From an uncultured Lachnospiraceae bacterium (GTDB lineage Bacteria > Bacillota > Clostridia > Lachnospirales > Lachnospiraceae), in the NCBI GenBank assembly GCA_947631955.1, contig CANRNJ010000001.1, positions 248,001 to 312,000 of the forward strand: 64,000 nt of DNA. Reading direction: 5' to 3'. The position numbers and the translations under genes were made by a program. Below, in pieces: positions 1 through 7,873 of the stretch. The stretch's first letter is position 1. Each line of letters starts with the position of its first letter. The notes beneath the pieces were generated by a model. It saw only the letters and a list, made by a program, of their open reading frames with translations. It did not search any database and was not told the origin of the DNA.

Positions 1-100
1 CCATCAGACGCGGCTGAAGCAGATCCATACTCACTTCGCCGAGCATGAACAGCGGCGCCAATATAAAAAACAGCCAATACTTTCTTAGATATTTGATCAT
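1..100 (-). CDS. ABC transporter permease/ATP-binding protein, N-terminal fragment
   Basis: Only the first 33 codons are in the window; the gene runs off the left edge. They begin MIKYLRKYW and continue with a hydrophobic stretch and the acidic-proline pattern MDLLQPRLM. This is the usual opening of half-size exporters of the ABC-type multidrug family, where the first membrane helix follows a short basic leader. The start is the ATG read at 98-100. It lies downstream of kdgK on the same strand, with about 105 bases between, so it could be the last part of the uronate operon or a separate unit. The substrate cannot be judged from this fragment. Confidence 0.6.
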   Translation of the reverse strand, partial: MIKYLRKYWLFFILAPLFMLGEVSMDLLQPRLM

Positions 101-206
101 TTTTCTTTTTTCACTTTCACCTTTTCTGTTGTCGGCCAGACGCTTTCGTCTTCCACGCGCCCTCTTCTATAGAAGATACAGGAAAGGATCATCCCGATAA
201 AGGAAT

Positions 207-1232
207 CTATCTCTGTACACGGCCGGATGCGTCGCCGCCCGCCAGTTTCAAGACTTCCTCCATGGAAACCATATTGTAATCGCCCTCGATGGAATGTTTC
301 AGGCAGGATGCCGCAACGGCGAACTCGATGGTCTTTTCCGCGTCGTATCCGCTCAGGGATGCCGCGATCAGTCCCGCGCCGAAACTGTCCCCGCCGCCCA
401 CGCGGTCCACGATATGCATTTTGTACTGTCTGCTGAAATAATAATCCGTCCCGTCGTACAGCATAGCGGACCAATTGTTGTCATTGGCAGACAGCGACTC
501 CCGCAGAGTGATCGCCACTTTTGCGAATCCGAACCGGTCGGACAGCTGTTTTGCCACATCCTTGTATCCCTCTCTGTTGACTTCGCCCGCCGTCACATCC
601 GTATCGGCCGCATGTATGCCGAACACATCCGCCGCGTCCTCTTCATTGGCTATGCACACGTCCACATACCGGCACAGTTCTCCCATCACCTTTCCGGCTT
701 TCTCTTTGCTCCACAGCTTATTGCGGTAGTTCAGGTCGCAGGAGATCGTCACGCCCGCCGCTTTCGCTGCCTTACAGGCCTCCATGCAGATGGCGGCGAC
801 GTTATCGTTCAGCGCGGGAGTGATTCCCGTAAAATGAAACCACTGTGCGCCGTCAAAGACCGCTTTCCAGTCAAAATCCTCCATGGCAGCCTCGGCTATG
901 GAAGAGCCCGCCCTGTCATAGATCACTTTGGAAGGCCGCTGCGACGCGCCCTTTTCCAGATAATAAATGCCTATGCGGCTGCCGCCGCGCGCGATAAGCG
1001 ACGTGTCCACGCCGTACCTGCGCAGGGAATTGACCGCCGCCTGTCCTATCTCATGGGCCGGAAGTCTGCTGACAAACGCTGCGTCGAACCCGAAATTAGC
1101 CAGAGATACCGCCACGTTAGCCTCGCCGCCCCCAAAAGTCGCTCCCAGTTTGTCCGCCTGAACGAAACGATAATATCCTTCCGGTGCAAGCCTCAGCATC
1201 AGCTCGCCAAATGTGATCACTCTATTTCCCAT
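207..1232 (-). CDS. kdgK: 2-dehydro-3-deoxygluconokinase (KDG kinase)
   Basis: This PfkB/ribokinase-family sugar kinase phosphorylates 2-keto-3-deoxygluconate to KDPG, the fourth step of glucuronate breakdown. The 341-residue protein opens MGNRVITFGELMLR, has the GGGEANVAVSLANFG substrate-loop motif near residue 35, and carries the C-terminal PfkB signature around VGGGDSFGAGL, where the Asp is the catalytic base. A longer reading frame exists to 1298, but the ATG at 1232 has an AAAGGAG site 5-6 bases upstream and fits the family start. It overlaps the end of eda by 11 bases, so the two are translationally coupled. Length and neighbours agree with the kinase assignment. Confidence 0.92.
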   Translation of the reverse strand: MGNRVITFGELMLRLAPEGYYRFVQADKLGATFGGGEANVAVSLANFGFDAAFVSRLPAHEIGQAAVNSLRRYGVDTSLIARGGSRIGIYYLEKGASQRPSKVIYDRAGSSIAEAAMEDFDWKAVFDGAQWFHFTGITPALNDNVAAICMEACKAAKAAGVTISCDLNYRNKLWSKEKAGKVMGELCRYVDVCIANEEDAADVFGIHAADTDVTAGEVNREGYKDVAKQLSDRFGFAKVAITLRESLSANDNNWSAMLYDGTDYYFSRQYKMHIVDRVGGGDSFGAGLIAASLSGYDAEKTIEFAVAASCLKHSIEGDYNMVSMEEVLKLAGGDASGRVQR

Positions 1233-1881
1233 TTTCCGCTCCTTTCCGAACTCTGGCCGCCAACGCTGCCGCTTCCTGCGCAAGGGCCTTGATCTCATCG
1301 AATCTTCCCGCTTTGATCAGATCGCTCTTCACCATCCAGCTTCCGCCGCAGGCGATGACCTCTTTACTCTCCAGATATTTCTCCAGATTGCCCGCGTTCA
1401 CACCGCCGGTAGGCATGAACCGCAGTCCCGTATACGGAGCCGCGATCGCCTTGATCGTCGCGATGCCGCCGAAAGATTCTGCGGGAAAGAATTTCACCAC
1501 TTTCAGCCCCCTCTTGACCGCCTGCGCCACCTCCGACGGGGTGATGCACCCCGGAAACACGGGAATGTTTTTGGCAAGACAGTAATCCACGATCTCCGGA
1601 TCGAATCCGGGGCTGACGATAAACTTCGCCCCGGCCTTCACGGCCTGCTCCACCTGTTCGATCGTCAGGACGGTGCCCGCGCCTACGAACATATCGGGGA
1701 ACTCTCTTGTCATGATCTCGATGGATTCCTGCGCCGCATCGGTGCGGAACGTCACTTCCGCGCAGGGCAGTCCTCCCTCACAGAGCGCTTTGGCCAGCGG
1801 CGCCGCATCTTTTGCGTCATGAAGCACGACCACAGGCACAATGCCCGTATCGTATAAAGTTTCCGTTACACTTTTCATCAT
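1222..1881 (-). CDS. eda: KDPG/KHG aldolase
   Basis: This class I aldolase splits 2-keto-3-deoxy-6-phosphogluconate into pyruvate and glyceraldehyde 3-phosphate. The 219-residue protein matches the usual family length. Visible motifs are AEVTFRT near residue 41 with the proton-shuttling Glu, GAGTVL near 67, and the Schiff-base lysine in VVKFFPAE near 129. FMPTGGV and the glycines after it form the phosphate site. The start has two adjacent ATG codons after an AGGAG site. It sits between uxaC and kdgK, with short gaps or overlap, as the last catabolic step of the uronate pathway. Confidence 0.95.
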   Translation of the reverse strand: MMKSVTETLYDTGIVPVVVLHDAKDAAPLAKALCEGGLPCAEVTFRTDAAQESIEIMTREFPDMFVGAGTVLTIEQVEQAVKAGAKFIVSPGFDPEIVDYCLAKNIPVFPGCITPSEVAQAVKRGLKVVKFFPAESFGGIATIKAIAAPYTGLRFMPTGGVNAGNLEKYLESKEVIACGGSWMVKSDLIKAGRFDEIKALAQEAAALAARVRKGAENGK

Positions 1882-1893
1882 ACCTCTCCTTTT

Positions 1894-3300
1894 CTACAGA
1901 TCAAATCCGAAATACCTCACGGCATTGTTGTAAGAGATCCCTTTGACGATCTTTTCAAGCGCCTCATAGTCTTCCGGGTATTCCCCGTTTTCCACCCAGC
2001 CGCCGATCAGGTCGCACAGGATCCGCCGGAAATATTCATGCCTTGTATAGGACAGAAAACTTCTGGAATCGGTCAGCATCCCTATAAAATTCCCAAGAAG
2101 CCCCAGATTGGCAAGGGAAATCATCTGCTCCCGCATACCGTTCTTGTTATCGTTGAACCACCACGCGCTTCCCTGCTGTATCTTCCCGACCGCCGAAGAA
2201 TCCTGAAAACACCCGATAATAGTGCCGATCGCCGCATTGTCGATGGGGTTGAGGGAATATATGATCGTTCTGGGAAGTTCGTCCGTATCCGCAAGCACAT
2301 TCAGGTAATCCGCCAGCTGCGAATTGGGCGCATTGCTGCCGATACTGTCGATCCCGGCGTTTGCGCCGAGCGCCCGGAAAATACGGCTGTTGTTGTCACG
2401 CTTTACGCCGTAATGCAGCTGCATAGCCCAGTCTTTTTTGTGATAGGCTCTTCCCATGGCGGTCATGAACGCCGTCTTAAACTTCAAGATCTCCTGTCTG
2501 CTCAGCGTTTCATCCGCCATACGTTTTGTGAAGATCTTCTCTATCTCTTCCTCCGCTGCCGGTTCGCACATCACATATTCCAAGCCATGGTCGGCGATGC
2601 GGCATCCGTGCGATGCGAAGAAATCCATGCGGCGGCAAAGCGCCTCCTGAAGCGTCCCGAAACTGTCGATCTTCACACCGGCCGCATTGCCCAGTTGTTC
2701 CAGATACTCTTGATAATCCGTCTTTTCGATATCCATTGCGCGGTCAGGCCGCCAAGCCGGAAGGACCTGAACGTCGAAACTCTTATCGGCCGCGATCTTT
2801 TCATGCCAGATCAGAGGATCCGCCGGGTCGTCCGTGGTACACAAAAGCTTCACGCCGGACATTTTGATCAGTCCCCGTGCGCTGTGATCCGCCTCTGCCA
2901 GCTGCCCGTTGCACAGATCCCATATCCGGGGCGCCGTCTTTTCGCACAGGTTCATGTCACAGCCGAAATACCTCTTTAATTCCAAGTGGCTCCAATGATA
3001 CAGCGGATTCCCGATGGCCGCCTCAAGCGTCTGCGCCCAGCGGACAAATTTCTCGTAATCCGGCGCATCGCCCGTGATATACTTTTCCTCCACTCCGTTC
3101 GACCGCATCTGCCGCCATTTGTAATGATCGCCTCCGAGCCAGACCTGCGTGATATTGTCGAATCTCCTGTCCTCATAGATCTCCCTCGGATCGATATGAC
3201 AGTGATAATCGATGATCGGCATATTTTCCGCATACTGATGATACAGTTTTTCGGCTGTCGGCGTGGACAGCAGGAAATCTTCATCCATAAATCTTTTCAT
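1894..3300 (-). CDS. uxaC: Glucuronate isomerase
   Basis: UxaC converts D-glucuronate to D-fructuronate (and galacturonate to tagaturonate), the entry step of the pathway. The 468-residue protein has the family length. It carries the amidohydrolase-like metal motif YHCHIDP near residue 27, a WLGGDHYKWR block, the central LCTTDDPADPL segment and SLNPIDNAAIG late in the protein. The open frame extends to 3393, but that part lies inside an intergenic repeat. The ATG at 3300 is chosen because GGAG lies seven bases upstream; an ATG at 3306 would leave almost no spacing. The ribosome site is contributed by the repeat element at 3305-3456. Confidence 0.95.
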   Translation of the reverse strand: MKRFMDEDFLLSTPTAEKLYHQYAENMPIIDYHCHIDPREIYEDRRFDNITQVWLGGDHYKWRQMRSNGVEEKYITGDAPDYEKFVRWAQTLEAAIGNPLYHWSHLELKRYFGCDMNLCEKTAPRIWDLCNGQLAEADHSARGLIKMSGVKLLCTTDDPADPLIWHEKIAADKSFDVQVLPAWRPDRAMDIEKTDYQEYLEQLGNAAGVKIDSFGTLQEALCRRMDFFASHGCRIADHGLEYVMCEPAAEEEIEKIFTKRMADETLSRQEILKFKTAFMTAMGRAYHKKDWAMQLHYGVKRDNNSRIFRALGANAGIDSIGSNAPNSQLADYLNVLADTDELPRTIIYSLNPIDNAAIGTIIGCFQDSSAVGKIQQGSAWWFNDNKNGMREQMISLANLGLLGNFIGMLTDSRSFLSYTRHEYFRRILCDLIGGWVENGEYPEDYEALEKIVKGISYNNAVRYFGFDL

Positions 3301-3304
3301 GTTC

Positions 3305-3456
3305 ATTCTCCATTTTGGAGCGTTCTCGCGACAAGGCGGCGCGAATCTCAAATTCGCGTCTGCCATCAGGGGATTTGTGACGCTCCGGCACAAATCCTGT
3401 GTAAAAAATCAGCACATCAGTGTGATTTTTTACACGATTCTCCATTTTGGAGCGTT
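3305..3456 (-). repeat. Intergenic repeat element, copy 1
   Basis: This element fills nearly the whole gap between uxuB and uxaC. A 20-bp sequence containing CTCCATTTTGGAGCG occurs as an exact direct repeat at 3305-3324 and 3437-3456. Between them lies a core ATCAGGGGATTTGTGACG followed by GCTCC, which can pair with GGAGC at the other end, and a 13-bp perfect stem (3399-3411 with 3423-3435) with loop GCACATCAGTG. Copies 2 and 3 lie at 18821 and 51081. In all three the element ends at the ribosome site of the following gene. Confidence 0.8.
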
Positions 3457-5068
3457 ATGCCGTATATTTTTTCAGCACGGCACGGACCGCTCCCGGTCCT
3501 GCGGTCAATTCTTCAAAATACCCGCACACTTTGTCCGCCATACCAGCCTCATACAGATTCACACCGAATACAGCGGCGTTTTCAAGGATCGGTTTCAGCG
3601 CTTTCTCCACATCCGCTTTTTCGCCCAGTGCAAAGCCCGACACATACGGGCGCACCGTATCGAGGAGCGGGTCCGGACTCAGTTCAAACGCCTTCCCTTC
3701 ATCATCCACGGCCATCAGGTATCTGAGCCACCCGGCGAACACGAGCGGGATCAGCTTCAGATCGGACACGTTCAGCTTCGGCGACGCGGCGTATGCCTTG
3801 ATCGTTTCCCCGAAACGTATGGCCAGTTTCTGGGACGTATCCGTCGCTATCCTCTGCGGCGTATCCGGCATGAACGGATTGGGGATTCGGAGTCCGAGCA
3901 CCGTGTCGATGAATTCTTTCGGATCGAGCACTCCCGGATCGACCACTACGGGAAGTCCTTCCTTATAGCCGATCGTTTCCACCATCTTCCGAAGCTCCGT
4001 ATCGTTCATCTCTTCCGATATCTTCGTGTAACCGAGCAGGCAGCCGTATACGGCCAGCGCGGTGTGCAGCGGATTCAGGCAGGTGCAGACTTTCATCTTC
4101 TCCACCTTATCGACGGTTTCCCGGTCCGTGAACAGAAGCCCGCCTTTTTCAAGTGCAGGCCGCCCGTTGGGGAAACGATCCTCGATCACCAGATACTCGC
4201 ACTCCTCGGCATTGACAAAAGGCGCCACATAGGTATTCTTGGAAGTAATGACCGGATCCAAACCCTCCAGTCCGTCCGCCTTAAGGACCGCCTCCACGGA
4301 AGCGTCCGGCCTCGGCGTGATCTTATCGATCATCGTCCACGGGAAAGTGACTCTGTTCCTGTCGTTGATATAGGCGGTAAATCCTTCGTCCGCCAGACCG
4401 TTCTGCACCCATTTCTCCGCGAAAGCGTTTACGGCCGCATACAGCTTGTCGCCGTTGTGGGAACAGTTGTCCATGCTGACCATCGCCACGGGTTTTGCGC
4501 CTGCCCGGTAACGGGCGTACAGAAGCGATGTGACTTTTCCCATATAGCTTGCGGGCCTGCCGGGTCCGGCTGCGAAATCCGCTTCCACATCGGGCAGCAT
4601 ATCCCCTTTTCCGTTCACCAGACTGTATCCCTTCTCCGTGATCGTAAAGGAAACCATCTGGAGGGAATCTTTGCAGAAGATCTCTTTCAGCCTGTTGTAC
4701 TCCTGCTCCCTGCCGGAATCCAGAATACAGGATTCAACGACGCTCCCTATCACGGTCTTCTCGATATTGCCGTCCGCCTTCAGCGTCACGGCGATGGAAT
4801 ACTCGTCGTGGGGACGGTTCATCTTCTCTATGATCTCATAGTCGAATCCTTCCGCCACGATAAGCCCCCGGTCCAGTACTCCCTGATTCAACAGTTCCTG
4901 CACAACGGCTGCCTGAAATGCCCGGAAGATATTGCCCGCTCCGAAATGGATCCAAAACGGATCTTCCATAGTCTTCTTCCTGACCGCATCCGTATCAAAC
5001 TGCGGGAGCCTGTAACCGGCGGCCTCCCACTGTGCCCTGTCTGCCAATCCGCTTTTATTCAGTATCAT
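3455..5068 (-). CDS. uxuB: Fructuronate reductase (D-mannonate oxidoreductase)
   Basis: This long-chain mannitol-dehydrogenase-family enzyme uses NADH to reduce D-fructuronate to D-mannonate. The 537-residue protein shows the N-terminal dinucleotide fold around WIHFGAGNIFRAFQ near residue 39 and the family signature SMDNCSHNGDKL near residue 218. The catalytic lysine lies in MIDKITPRPD near 270, and a helical C-terminal domain follows. The same family contains mannitol and tagaturonate enzymes, but its place between uxuA and uxaC supports UxuB. The start follows a modest GGGA-type ribosome site. The stop codon abuts the intergenic repeat before uxaC. Confidence 0.92.
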   Translation of the reverse strand: MILNKSGLADRAQWEAAGYRLPQFDTDAVRKKTMEDPFWIHFGAGNIFRAFQAAVVQELLNQGVLDRGLIVAEGFDYEIIEKMNRPHDEYSIAVTLKADGNIEKTVIGSVVESCILDSGREQEYNRLKEIFCKDSLQMVSFTITEKGYSLVNGKGDMLPDVEADFAAGPGRPASYMGKVTSLLYARYRAGAKPVAMVSMDNCSHNGDKLYAAVNAFAEKWVQNGLADEGFTAYINDRNRVTFPWTMIDKITPRPDASVEAVLKADGLEGLDPVITSKNTYVAPFVNAEECEYLVIEDRFPNGRPALEKGGLLFTDRETVDKVEKMKVCTCLNPLHTALAVYGCLLGYTKISEEMNDTELRKMVETIGYKEGLPVVVDPGVLDPKEFIDTVLGLRIPNPFMPDTPQRIATDTSQKLAIRFGETIKAYAASPKLNVSDLKLIPLVFAGWLRYLMAVDDEGKAFELSPDPLLDTVRPYVSGFALGEKADVEKALKPILENAAVFGVNLYEAGMADKVCGYFEELTAGPGAVRAVLKKYTA

Positions 5069-5140
5069 ACCGTATTATCCCTCTTTTCCTGATTGATCGG
5101 TGTATTTTGTCCGTTTCCGTTCTTTCCGGCCTCGTCCGCC

Positions 5141-6214
5141 CTACGGCCTGTGCGCCGCTTTGTCGATCGCCTCCCACAGGCCGTTCAGATAAGCCGCGCC
5201 CAGCGCTCTGTCATACAGCCCGTACCCCGGCATGGCCACTTCGTCCCATATCATACGTCCGTGGTCCGGCCGGATCGGTCCGGTAAAGCCGATCTCGTAA
5301 AGCGCTTTCATGATCTCGTACATATCAAAGGAACCGTCGCTTGACAGATGCGCGGCTTCCTCAAAATTGGTCGGCGAGATGAATTTCAGGTTGCGCACAT
5401 GAGCAAAATGGATCCTCCCTTTCAGGGAGCGGATCATATCCGGCAGGTCGTTCTCCAGATTGGTCCCGTACGATCCGGAGCAGAACGTCACGCCGTTATG
5501 CGGATCGTCTACCATCTTCATCATGCGCAGGATGTTCTGCTTATTGATGATGATGCGCGGCAGCCCGAACACGCTCCAAGCGGGATCGTCCGGATGGATC
5601 GCCATCCGGATGTCGTACTGGCTGCAGACCGGCATGATCTTTTCCAGAAAATATTTCAGATTGGCAAAAAGCTTTTCATCATCCACATCCTTATAAAGCT
5701 CAAACAGTTCCTTCACATGCTCCATGCGCTCCGGTTCCCACCCCGGCATGACCGTACCGTTCGTATCGCCCGCGATCGAGGCGAACATCTTCTCCGGATC
5801 CAGCGCATCGACAGCCTCCTGGGTATAGGCCAGCACCGTGGAGCCGTCCGCTCTTACGCGCGCCAGTTCCGTCCGCGTCCAGTCGAACACGGGCATGAAA
5901 TTATAGCAGACCAGATGGATATCTTCCTTGCCGAGATTCTCCAGTGTTTCTATGTAGTTGGCGATATATCGTTCCCTGTCCGGACTGCCGATCTTGATCG
6001 CGTCGTGGACATTCACGCTCTCGATGCCGGACAGTTTAAGCCCCGCCGCCTCGATCTCTTCTTTCAGAGCACGGATGCGCTCCCTGCTCCACACTTCGCC
6101 CGGCGCCGTGTCATACAGCGTGGATATGACCCCTGTCACACCGGGGATCTGACGGATCTGTTTTAACGTCACCGTATCGAATTTGGAACCGTACCACCGC
6201 AATGTCATTTCCAT
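5141..6214 (-). CDS. uxuA: Mannonate dehydratase
   Basis: UxuA dehydrates D-mannonate to 2-keto-3-deoxygluconate. The 357-residue protein begins MEMTLRWYGSKFD, typical of the family, and contains NFMPVFDWTRT near residue 105. Further along it has AIHPDDPAWSVFGLPRI near 205, with metal-binding His/Asp, and a C-terminal RPDHGRMIWDE motif. A GGGGGAC ribosome site lies eight bases before the ATG. It heads the uxuA-uxuB-uxaC-eda-kdgK run, all on one strand with short gaps. The upstream gene is the GH43 enzyme, so the pathway probably shares mRNA with the oligosaccharide hydrolases. Domain match and context agree. Confidence 0.95.
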   Translation of the reverse strand: MEMTLRWYGSKFDTVTLKQIRQIPGVTGVISTLYDTAPGEVWSRERIRALKEEIEAAGLKLSGIESVNVHDAIKIGSPDRERYIANYIETLENLGKEDIHLVCYNFMPVFDWTRTELARVRADGSTVLAYTQEAVDALDPEKMFASIAGDTNGTVMPGWEPERMEHVKELFELYKDVDDEKLFANLKYFLEKIMPVCSQYDIRMAIHPDDPAWSVFGLPRIIINKQNILRMMKMVDDPHNGVTFCSGSYGTNLENDLPDMIRSLKGRIHFAHVRNLKFISPTNFEEAAHLSSDGSFDMYEIMKALYEIGFTGPIRPDHGRMIWDEVAMPGYGLYDRALGAAYLNGLWEAIDKAAHRP

Positions 6215-6274
6215 AAAAAAAGTCCCCCTGTCGTTTGATAATCGTTTTTCGTTACCGGTCCGCGCCGCTTACAG

Positions 6275-7834
6275 TCAGCGCGTCCCCCGCCGATAGGCAA
6301 AAAATGAAAAATCTGCGTAACCGCCCGTATCCCTGCCGTTTCCGGAAGCATACATGCCCACCGTACAGCCAAGAAATCCGCCTGCGGATTCCGTGCTGAG
6401 CGGACGGATATCTATATCGGATAAAAGCATCTGCCACCCGCCGCCGCAGTCGTACCACAGATCCGCCGTCAGGCCGTGTACGGCCAGTTTCATCCCCGTC
6501 ACCGGTCCGCCGCTGTCTTTCAGGCTCAGCTGCTCGTCCGTTCCTTTGACGCACCGCACGGCCCGGACTTTCTCCCGGCCGTCTTCCTGAAAATACTCCG
6601 CCCGCACATGGTCCTCGTTGCTCTGCATCAGGACGATGCCTGCGCAGCCTTCCCCGCCGTCCGCGCCGAACTGCGCTTCAAACTTCGTTTCGACCTCATA
6701 ATCGCGATGCTGCTGCCGGATGCACAGATAAGCCGGTTCTCCGTTATCCTTTATGGAATCCGCACGCATATACAGGCGCAGATACCCGCTGCGGTCCGTC
6801 AGCGACATCTCCCGCTCCCGGTGATTGCGGAGCGACAGAAGTTCCGGAGGAATGACTGCGTCTTCAAACGTGTAGATCCGATCCTTGTCATAACTGCATA
6901 CCGCTTCTTTGTCCGCCGGAATCTCAAACGTATCTTCCAGATGGCCGATCCCCGGATTTACCACCGGCCACCCATCCTCCCAGACGATCTTGGCAAGGAA
7001 TGTTTCGCGCCCCATCAGGGTATATCCGTCCTGCGGACGGCAGGCAAGCATCACCATATACCAGTTTCCGCGTCCGTCGTCCACCAGATCGGCGTGCCCG
7101 ACGCAGGTCACCGGAAACTCCCGGCCCAAATGCCTGTGCGTGATGATCGGATTGGACGGGCAGTATTCGTAAGGCCCGAACAGGCTGCGGCTTCTGGCCG
7201 CCATCACGCTGTGATGGAACGCCGTGCCGCTCTCCGCATGAATAATGTAGTAATAGTCGTCTTTTTTATACAGATGCGGTCCTTCCGGCCAGACCGCATT
7301 TTTCTGGAAACCGTCCAGCACCACGGCTGCGTTTCCCACAAATTTCATCGTATCCAGATCCAGACGCCGGATCCATACCTCGCAGTCCCCATAGTATTTT
7401 GCGTCCTTTTTCTCCCGCTGCCCGATATAATAACAGGCCCCGTCGGTGTCAAAAAACAGGCTCGGATCGATCCCCGCTGCGTCGGGCCCTAAGAAATACG
7501 GCTCGGACCACGGACCTTCCGGCGACTTGGCGGTCACGATAAAATTGCCGCCTTTGGATACATTGGTCGTTATCATGTAAAACGTGCCGTCGTGGAAACG
7601 GATCGACGGGGCAAAGATGCCTTGGGATTGTCTGCACCCATCAAGCGGCACCTGAGAATCCCTGTCCAACACATTGCCGACCTGTTTCCATTCAACCAGA
7701 TCCTCGCTCTCAAAAACAGGCACGCCGGGGAAATAGGCGAACGTGGAATGAACCATGTAAAACTTATTTTCTACGCGGCAGACGGAAGGATCCGGATAAA
7801 ACCCTGCCATTATGGGATTGTTTGCTCTAATCAT
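6275..7834 (-). CDS. GH43 family beta-xylosidase/alpha-arabinofuranosidase
   Basis: This is a cytoplasmic glycoside hydrolase of family 43: 519 residues with no signal peptide. The five-bladed catalytic part occupies roughly residues 5-310. FYPDPSVC near residue 12 holds the general-base Asp, the middle Asp lies near AGIDPSLFFD, and the general-acid Glu is in WPEGPHLY near 188. The C-terminal 190 residues look like the beta-sandwich domain of two-domain GH43 xylosidases. The likely substrate is xylo-oligosaccharide or its arabinose branches; the sequence alone does not separate the two. An AAGGAGG ribosome site precedes the ATG. It lies between the GH115 and uxuA genes. Confidence 0.88.
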   Translation of the reverse strand: MIRANNPIMAGFYPDPSVCRVENKFYMVHSTFAYFPGVPVFESEDLVEWKQVGNVLDRDSQVPLDGCRQSQGIFAPSIRFHDGTFYMITTNVSKGGNFIVTAKSPEGPWSEPYFLGPDAAGIDPSLFFDTDGACYYIGQREKKDAKYYGDCEVWIRRLDLDTMKFVGNAAVVLDGFQKNAVWPEGPHLYKKDDYYYIIHAESGTAFHHSVMAARSRSLFGPYEYCPSNPIITHRHLGREFPVTCVGHADLVDDGRGNWYMVMLACRPQDGYTLMGRETFLAKIVWEDGWPVVNPGIGHLEDTFEIPADKEAVCSYDKDRIYTFEDAVIPPELLSLRNHREREMSLTDRSGYLRLYMRADSIKDNGEPAYLCIRQQHRDYEVETKFEAQFGADGGEGCAGIVLMQSNEDHVRAEYFQEDGREKVRAVRCVKGTDEQLSLKDSGGPVTGMKLAVHGLTADLWYDCGGGWQMLLSDIDIRPLSTESAGGFLGCTVGMYASGNGRDTGGYADFSFFAYRRGTR

Positions 7835-7873
7835 TCTGACCTCCTTATCGATATAGCCGCTGCAGTCTTCCGG

